Below the pieces are notes generated by a model. It was not told the origin of the DNA, did no database searches, and saw only the letters and a list, made by a program, of their open reading frames with translations. From NCBI GenBank assembly GCA_023954475.1, contig JAMLHW010000001.1, forward strand, positions 558,001 through 622,000: a stretch of 64,000 bases of DNA. The letters are read 5' to 3'. The stretch is from Anaerolineae bacterium. Its GTDB lineage: Bacteria > Chloroflexota > Anaerolineae > Promineifilales > Promineifilaceae. Positions within the stretch are counted from its first letter, which is position 1. The number at the start of each line of letters is the position of its first letter. Positions 59,051 through 64,000 of this stretch are shown piece after piece. The translations under genes and the position numbers were made by a program.

Positions 59051-61450
59051 ATGCCATCTAACGCTCGTACTCGCAAACAATTTATACCATTATTGGGTCT
59101 GTTATTGGTCCTGCTCTTGGCTATTGCTGCTTGTGATCAAATTCCGACCGAACAGATTCAAGAGCAAATTAATGAAGCGGTTGCTGCTCAAACTGAAAGC
59201 GATGCCGCTGATACCTTGCAAAGTGGCGAAGGCGATGCTGCCGCTGCTCAAGGCGAGGGTTATCCTGCCGCAGGTGAAGAGTCCGCTGCCACAGACGACG
59301 CTGCCGCAGCTGCTGAAGGCGAAAGCGCAGATGCCGCCGAAAGTGGTGACGCTGCCGTTGCTGAAGGCGAGGACGCCGCTGCCACTGAAGGCGAAGACGC
59401 CGCTCCTGCCGAAGGTGACGCTGCTGCTGCCGAAGGTGATGCCGCTGCTTCTACTGAATCCGGTGAACAAACGCACGTTGTAGCAACTGGCGAAACGCTA
59501 TTTGGTATTGCACAACAATATGGCGTGGACTGGACAGAACTGGCCGCCTATAACGACATCAGCAACCCCAACAACATCAAGGCTGGACAGGAACTGAAGA
59601 TACCGCCCGCTGTCGCCGAGAGCGAAGACGCCGCTGCCGCCGAAGGCGAAGATGCCGCTGCTGCTGAGGGCGAAGACGCCGCTGCTGCTGAAGGTGAAGA
59701 TGCCGCTGCCGCTGAAGGTGAAGATGCCGCTGCTGCTGAAGGTGAAGATGCCGCTGCCGCCGAAGGTGAAGACGCTGCTGCTGCTGAGGGCGAAGATGCC
59801 ACTGCCGCTGAGGGCGAAGACGCTGCTGCTGCTGAGGGCGAAGACGCTGCTGCTGCTGAGGGCGAAGACGCCGCTGCCGCTGAAGTTGAAGATGCCGCTG
59901 CCGCTGAGGGCGAAGACGCCGCTGCTGTGGTGAAGACGCCGCTGCTGCTGAAGGTGAAGACTGCCGCTGCCGCTGAGGTCGAAGACGCCGCTGCTGCCGA
60001 AGGTGAAGACGCCGCTGCCGCTGAAGGCGAAGACGCCGCTGCTGCTGAAGGTGAAGACGCCGCTGCCGCTGAAGGTGAAGATGCCGCTGCTGCTGAAGGT
60101 GAAGATGCCGCTGCTGCTGAAGGTGAAGACGCCGCTGCCGCCGAAGGTGAAGACGCCGCTGCTGCCGAAGGCGAAGACGCCGCCGCTGCTGAGAGTGGAG
60201 ATGGTGGTGAAGCGGCTGCTCAAGAAAGTGGTATGACAATCGCCACTATTGTTACCGGCGATGTCAACTTCGAAACGTTAGCTGCCGCTGTCACAGCCGC
60301 AAATCTTGCCGAAACATTATCAGGCGAAGGGCCGTTCACGGTATTTGCACCGACCGATGCCGCGTTCGATGCGTTGCCCGAAGGTGCGTTGGATGCGCTG
60401 CTTGCCGATAACACGGCGTTGTCGAATGTCTTGCTTGGCCATGTTATCGCGGGTGTGATCAATAGTGCTGATTTGATTGCCAGCGAAACGATCAATGCCG
60501 CAAATGGCGAGCCCATTAGCGTTACCGTGACTGATGATGGGATTTATCTCAATGACACCGCACGGGTACTGCTCGCCGATGTCGAGACTGACAATGGCGT
60601 TATCCATGTAATTGATTCCGTGCTGTTTGTACCGGAAGATATGGGAATGGGTGGCGTTGAAGACGAAGCCGCCGCTGATACAGGTGACGAAGCCGCCGCT
60701 GATACAGGTGACGAAGCTGCCGCTGATACAGGTGACGAAGCTGCCGCTGATACAGGTGACGAAGCTGCCGCTGATACGGGTGACGAAGCTGCTGCCGAAG
60801 CAGGTGATGAAGCCGCCGCTGATGCGGGTGATGAAGCTGCCGCTGATACGGGTGACGAAGCCACCGCTGATGCGGGTGACGAAGCCGCCGCTGATGCGGG
60901 TGACGAAGCTGCCGCTGATACGGGTGACGAAGCTGCTGCTGACACGGGTGACGAAGCCGCTGCTGAAGCAGGTGATGAAGCCGCCGCTGATACGGGTGAC
61001 GAAGCTGCCGCAGATACGGGTGACGAAGCCGCTGCTGAAGCAGGTGATGAAGCCGCCGCAGATACGGGTGACGAAGCTGCTGCCGAAGCAGGCGAAGAAG
61101 CCGCTGCTGCGACAGCTTCCAATGAACCTGTCACGCATGTCGTCCAGCGCGGTGAGACATTGTCTGGAATTGCTGATGATTATGGTGTGAGTTGGCAAGC
61201 AATCGCTCAGGCTAATCACATCAAGAATCCGAACAAGATTTATGCAGGGCAGACATTGATCATCCCGGTTGGTCAACCGGACATTCAGGCTAAGCATATG
61301 GTGCGCAGGGGTGAAACATTGTTCCGCATTTCGCTGCAATACCATGGCGTGACATGGCAGGATATCGCTGATGCCAACAACATTGAAAACCCGGATCTGA
61401 TTTATGCGGGTCAGGTGTTGATTATTCCGGCACCAGATTACGATTATTAG
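59051..61450 (+). CDS. Repeat-rich lipoprotein with three LysM domains and a fasciclin (FAS1) domain
   Basis: A 799-residue exported protein. The signal peptide ends in a lipobox (LLAIAAC). An acidic alanine/glutamate region comes first. LysM 1 lies at about 145-190 (THVVATGETLFGIAQQYGVD), followed by some 25 AEGEDAA heptads. A FAS1 domain lies at about 395-535 (TIATIVTGDVNFETLAAAV, then FTVFAPTDAAFDAL), followed by about 18 DTGDEAAA-type units. LysM 2 and LysM 3 are at the C-terminus. It probably links the membrane to peptidoglycan, with long acidic spacers and FAS1 for adhesion. Inside the heptads a short stretch (AAVVKTPLLLKVKT) is read in another frame and then restored. A terminator follows. 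Confidence 0.9.
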   Translation: MPSNARTRKQFIPLLGLLLVLLLAIAACDQIPTEQIQEQINEAVAAQTESDAADTLQSGEGDAAAAQGEGYPAAGEESAATDDAAAAAEGESADAAESGDAAVAEGEDAAATEGEDAAPAEGDAAAAEGDAAASTESGEQTHVVATGETLFGIAQQYGVDWTELAAYNDISNPNNIKAGQELKIPPAVAESEDAAAAEGEDAAAAEGEDAAAAEGEDAAAAEGEDAAAAEGEDAAAAEGEDAAAAEGEDATAAEGEDAAAAEGEDAAAAEGEDAAAAEVEDAAAAEGEDAAAVVKTPLLLKVKTAAAAEVEDAAAAEGEDAAAAEGEDAAAAEGEDAAAAEGEDAAAAEGEDAAAAEGEDAAAAEGEDAAAAEGEDAAAAESGDGGEAAAQESGMTIATIVTGDVNFETLAAAVTAANLAETLSGEGPFTVFAPTDAAFDALPEGALDALLADNTALSNVLLGHVIAGVINSADLIASETINAANGEPISVTVTDDGIYLNDTARVLLADVETDNGVIHVIDSVLFVPEDMGMGGVEDEAAADTGDEAAADTGDEAAADTGDEAAADTGDEAAADTGDEAAAEAGDEAAADAGDEAAADTGDEATADAGDEAAADAGDEAAADTGDEAAADTGDEAAAEAGDEAAADTGDEAAADTGDEAAAEAGDEAAADTGDEAAAEAGEEAAAATASNEPVTHVVQRGETLSGIADDYGVSWQAIAQANHIKNPNKIYAGQTLIIPVGQPDIQAKHMVRRGETLFRISLQYHGVTWQDIADANNIENPDLIYAGQVLIIPAPDYDY
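59610..60200. repeat. 21-base tandem repeats coding AEGEDAA
   Basis: About 25 degenerate copies of a 21-base unit (GCTGCTGAAGGTGAAGACGCC). Between about 59926 and 59962 a loss of four bases and a later gain of one leave the frame intact outside a short segment. Confidence 0.9.
60660..61110. repeat. 24-base tandem repeats coding DTGDEAAA/EAGDEAAA
   Basis: About 18 copies of a 24-base unit (GGTGACGAAGCTGCCGCTGA and variants) form the second acidic spacer of the LysM/fasciclin protein. Confidence 0.9.
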
Positions 61451-61760
61451 CTGGTGATAGTGCGTTAGTGCACCATCCTTCTGACAAAAGAGGCAATCGG
61501 CCGAATCGATTGCCTCTTTTTTATTTATGCAGACAGTTGCCCTGAACTCAGCCGGGGGTGTACGGTCGGCGATTTGTTGCACCAGCGAGACGGATCAGAA
61601 ACCCGTTCTCCAGAGTCGAATTTTTGGCTACAGTCGCGAAGAATCAGATACTAAAATCTGTTTGACAAAGCATATTGTCTTTCTCAATGCAGATACGCAC
61701 TAATTGAGAGCTCTATAATTTAGCGGGGAATCTACTTATTATTGGGAGTAACGACGCTGA
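61451..61760. other. Intergenic region, mostly featureless
   Basis: Apart from the terminator at 61488-61523 I see no gene, RNA or clear promoter in these 310 bases. Confidence 0.5.
61488..61523 (+). terminator. Intrinsic terminator of the LysM/fasciclin gene
   Basis: GAGGCAATCG, loop GCCGAAT, CGATTGCCTC, then TTTTTT. A TCGGCCGA octamer spans the stem-loop junction. Confidence 0.9.
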
Positions 61761-62564
61761 CTACGCGTCTGTTTGTAGAAATTCCAGTTGAATCCAGCCC
61801 GTAACCCCATCGACAGTCATGATTTGCTGCCAAATGACGCCATCGCGATTGGCACTGCCACCACGCACGATAACGATGTCACCATCGCGCACAAGCGCAA
61901 TATTAGCGCCGCCAGGTGTACCTCTGACCCACAATGTGCTGCCGCCTGTCGCAATGGTGCCGGTCGGATCTTCGATTGGTGTAGGTGTTAATGTCGGTTT
62001 GGGCGTTGGCGTGGGAGAAGGGGTCACAGTTGGGGTTGCCGTGGCTGTAGGTTCGGGAGTAGGTTCAGCAGGTGTGTCTGCAACGGCGGAATCGGGCGTT
62101 GCGGCAGCCAACTCGGCCGATTCTACGTCTGGTGCTTGTGGTTCAGTTGTGGCACTGGTAGAGATTTCAAAGTTTGAAGATGATGTCGGTGTTGCTGCTG
62201 TTTGTGGCGGTGGGCCGTTGAATGCCCCACTGGCAGAAGACCTGTCGCTGCTATCGGCCGAATCCAGTTCATCGTCGATAGCGTCATCTGCCTCTGCGAC
62301 ACCCGATGTCGTTGTCGTAACACCGGTCACATCGGCAACCGGTTCATCGACCGGCACACCGGCCAGAAAGAAGCCCATCATCAACAACAAGGCCGCAAAA
62401 GCAAAAGCGGTCAGTCGCCGGATGCGCGCTTCCAACTTGTAAGGCTCGATGCTTGTGCGGGCACGAATGCGCGGTGATTGCGAATACAGCGAAAAGCCCA
62501 GCAACACCACGGCGGTGAACCCGGCTCCTGCCATACCCCAAAGCGTCCACTCAGGAAAGTCCAT
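61761..62564 (-). CDS. Membrane protein with C-terminal SH3b-like domain
   Basis: A 267-residue protein. Two N-terminal helices (WGMAGAGFTAVVLLGFSLY and LTAFAFAALLLMMGFFLAGV) flank a basic loop. A long threonine/proline spacer (PTPEPTATATPTVTPSPTPTP) follows, and then a bacterial SH3 domain (about 205-267, STLWVRGTPGGANIALVRDGD and VIWQQIMTVDGVTGWIQLEFL). Such domains bind cell-wall peptides. TATAAT stands eight bases before the ATG, again suggesting a leaderless message. Confidence 0.85.
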   Translation of the reverse strand: MDFPEWTLWGMAGAGFTAVVLLGFSLYSQSPRIRARTSIEPYKLEARIRRLTAFAFAALLLMMGFFLAGVPVDEPVADVTGVTTTTSGVAEADDAIDDELDSADSSDRSSASGAFNGPPPQTAATPTSSSNFEISTSATTEPQAPDVESAELAAATPDSAVADTPAEPTPEPTATATPTVTPSPTPTPKPTLTPTPIEDPTGTIATGGSTLWVRGTPGGANIALVRDGDIVIVRGGSANRDGVIWQQIMTVDGVTGWIQLEFLQTDA

Positions 62565-62572
62565 GACGAGCG

Positions 62573-62578
62573 ATTATA
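62573..62578 (-). promoter_or_regulatory. -10 hexamer of a probable leaderless promoter for the SH3 protein
   Basis: A perfect TATAAT on the minus strand, eight bases before the ATG at 62564; no clear -35. Confidence 0.5.
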
Positions 62579-62800
62579 ACTGGTTTGATAGAGTAGGATA
62601 GATTTCGGCCGAAATTGCTTAATCTCTCCTCACCGGCATGCAGCGCAGTGCCCCGGTACATCGTGCGTCTCTATTCGCTTGCATGTATAATGAGCTTACT
62701 CAGCATATCTGCGAATTCGGCAACTGCCAAGACAGAGATGCTGCTTCCTGCTAATGAGTCATTCATCCCTGGCGGATGAGAAAACGCGACGGAGATTCCT

Positions 62801-64000
62801 ATGTCTGAACAATATGATGTCGTTGTCATTGGGGCCGGCCCCGGTGGTTATGTAGCTGCAATTCGTGCCGCCCAATTGGGACTGAAGAGTGCCATCATCG
62901 AAAAGCAATATATGGGCGGTGTTTGTCTCAATATCGGTTGTATTCCGTCTAAAGCGTTGCTCCACAATGCGTCCGTTGTCCACACGCTCAAACATCGGGG
63001 CAAAGAATTTGGATTCAGCTATGACAATCTGTCGATTGACTATGGTGTGGCATTCAAACGCAGCCGACAAATTGCCGACCGCTTATCAAAAGGAATCGGC
63101 TTTCTGATGAAGAAGAACGGCATCGACGTGTATGATGGCGTGGGTACGATCATGACGCCGACGTCGATCAATGTGACGCTCAACGCGGGTGGTTCGGCCG
63201 AAATCAGCACGAAAAACATCATCATCGCAACCGGCGCAACGCCCAATCAAATCCCGGGCATTGAACCGGACGGCAAACAGATCATTACGTACATTGAAGC
63301 AATCACGTCTGATACATTGCCGGAAAGCATCGTCATCATCGGCGGCGGGGCAATTGGCGTCGAATTCGCCTACATCATGTCCAACTATGGTGTTGACGTG
63401 ACCATCGTTGAGATGCTGCCGCACTTGCTGCCCCTGGAAGAGCCGGAAGTCAGTACCGTTCTGGAAAAGGCGTTCAAGCGCCTGGACGTTACCTTTCACA
63501 CCAACGCCACGGTTGATTCAGTTGCCCGTCAAAATGATCGGTTGGCTGTTACGCTGAAAGACGGCAATGTACTTTCGGCCGAACAGGTTCTGGTTGCCAT
63601 CGGATTCAAGCCCAATTCATCCAATTTGGGTCTGGAAAATGTGGGCGTGCAGCTTGGCCGTCGCGGCGAGATTGAAATTGATGCCGCCATGCGCACAAAC
63701 GTACCCAATATCTACGCCATTGGCGATGTGACCGGCAAGCTGATGTTGGCGCATGTGGCGTCGGCAATGGGCTTGATTGCGGCCGAAGTGATCGGTGATC
63801 ATCCGACTATCGAACTCGACTACGCCATGATGCCGCGTGCAACCTATGCCGAGCCGCAGGTCGCCAGCTTTGGTTACACCGAAGCGCAGGCACGCGAAAA
63901 AGGATACGAGATCAATGTGGGTCAGTTTCCGTTCCAGCCGAACGGCAAAGCATTGGGGCTGGGTGAGCGCGAAGGGTTCATCAAGATCATCGCTGACAAA
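62801..64000 (+). CDS. lpdA: Dihydrolipoyl dehydrogenase, 3' end outside window
   Basis: The frame is open from the ATG at 62801 (GGAG six bases upstream) to the right edge, 400 codons; the family has about 460-475. FAD binding is shown by VVVIGAGPGGYVAAIRAAQLG, the redox disulfide by GGVCLNIGCIPSK, NAD binding by VIIGGGAIGVEFAYIMSNYG and the second FAD motif by NIYAIGDVTG. E3 reoxidises lipoamide in pyruvate/oxoglutarate dehydrogenase or glycine cleavage complexes. The C-terminal HxxxxE dimer motif lies beyond the window. Confidence 0.95.
   Translation, partial: MSEQYDVVVIGAGPGGYVAAIRAAQLGLKSAIIEKQYMGGVCLNIGCIPSKALLHNASVVHTLKHRGKEFGFSYDNLSIDYGVAFKRSRQIADRLSKGIGFLMKKNGIDVYDGVGTIMTPTSINVTLNAGGSAEISTKNIIIATGATPNQIPGIEPDGKQIITYIEAITSDTLPESIVIIGGGAIGVEFAYIMSNYGVDVTIVEMLPHLLPLEEPEVSTVLEKAFKRLDVTFHTNATVDSVARQNDRLAVTLKDGNVLSAEQVLVAIGFKPNSSNLGLENVGVQLGRRGEIEIDAAMRTNVPNIYAIGDVTGKLMLAHVASAMGLIAAEVIGDHPTIELDYAMMPRATYAEPQVASFGYTEAQAREKGYEINVGQFPFQPNGKALGLGEREGFIKIIADK

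Larger units (their letters stand above)
656..63582. repeat. Highly iterated palindrome TCGGCCGA across the window
   Basis: I counted about 95 copies by eye (first 656-663, last 63575-63582), usually flanked by A/T as in TTCGGCCGAA. They fall in genes in several reading frames (coding Ser-Ala-Glu, Phe-Gly-Arg or Ile-Gly-Arg) and in intergenic DNA, so codon bias does not explain them. Large gaps occur at 24192-29137, 33606-36843, 44007-45865 and across the tandem repeats of the LysM/fasciclin gene. Confidence 0.9.

Noticed and set aside
59498-60239. Long open frames on the minus strand over the AEGEDAA repeats
   Set aside because: They are low-complexity Ser/Ala, Phe/Ser or Arg/Gln shadows of the tandem repeats; the plus-strand frame has a promoter, ribosome site, lipobox and domains.
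60544-61134. A Ser/Ala-rich minus-strand frame of 196 codons
   Set aside because: Antisense image of the DTGDEAAA repeats with no start signal.
1-64000. tRNA, rRNA or transposase genes
   Set aside because: I looked through the intergenic regions for tRNA arm patterns, rRNA stretches and transposase motifs and found none; small tRNAs could be missed by eye.

Overview
The window most likely comes from a mesophilic member of the phylum Chloroflexota (Anaerolineae/Caldilineae-like). I base this on moderate GC content, many secreted or membrane proteins with proline/threonine or alanine/glutamate linkers joined to LysM or SH3 domains, a HerA/NurA cluster, and typical small intergenic repeats. Placement at phylum level is an inference. 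Genes for heme O synthesis and cytochrome c maturation imply a respiratory chain with c-type cytochromes.

Layout. 1-8 kb (minus strand): phoU (cut by the edge), a metallo-beta-lactamase-fold hydrolase, a membrane protein, fabF and plsX (fatty acid/phospholipid synthesis), a lipoprotein hydrolase, a deoxyribose-phosphate aldolase/deaminase fusion and a class V aminotransferase. 8-14 kb (plus): pruA, aroA, rsgA and a LysM/M23 protein. 14-21 kb (minus): heme O synthase, then a compact DNA-processing cluster: DNA methylase (with a frameshift), NurA-like nuclease, HAS-barrel protein, HerA-like translocase. 21-24.6 kb: patatin phospholipase, house-cleaning NTPase, GbsR-like regulator, thiD. 24.6-29 kb: a single very large AT-richer gene encoding a NACHT/STAND NTPase with a C-terminal PD-(D/E)xK nuclease, the best candidate for a new defence system. 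29-43 kb: YfhO-like protein, galT-galK, a STAND-TPR protein, an ABC-F ATPase, T-box-controlled asd, a degenerate RlmD-like protein and two small or unknown proteins. 43-49.6 kb: an RSH (p)ppGpp enzyme, an OmpR-type regulator, a PIG-L deacetylase, moaC-moaD-moaE and a phosphoesterase. 49.7-54 kb: tsaE-tsaB-rimI, a DinB-like protein and infC-rpmI-rplT, whose infC start is AUU. 54.3-58.8 kb: ccmA-ccmB-ccmC-ccmD-ccdA-tlpA for cytochrome c maturation. 59-64 kb: a repeat-rich LysM/fasciclin lipoprotein, an SH3 protein and the 5' part of lpdA.

Three features cut across the whole window. First, the octamer palindrome TCGGCCGA occurs about 95 times by hand count, roughly once per 670 bases where about one is expected in the whole window. 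It is absent from both STAND genes. Second, several genes have a -10 hexamer only 6-8 bases before the ATG, the signature of leaderless transcripts. Third, a family of near-identical terminator hairpins follows five different genes.
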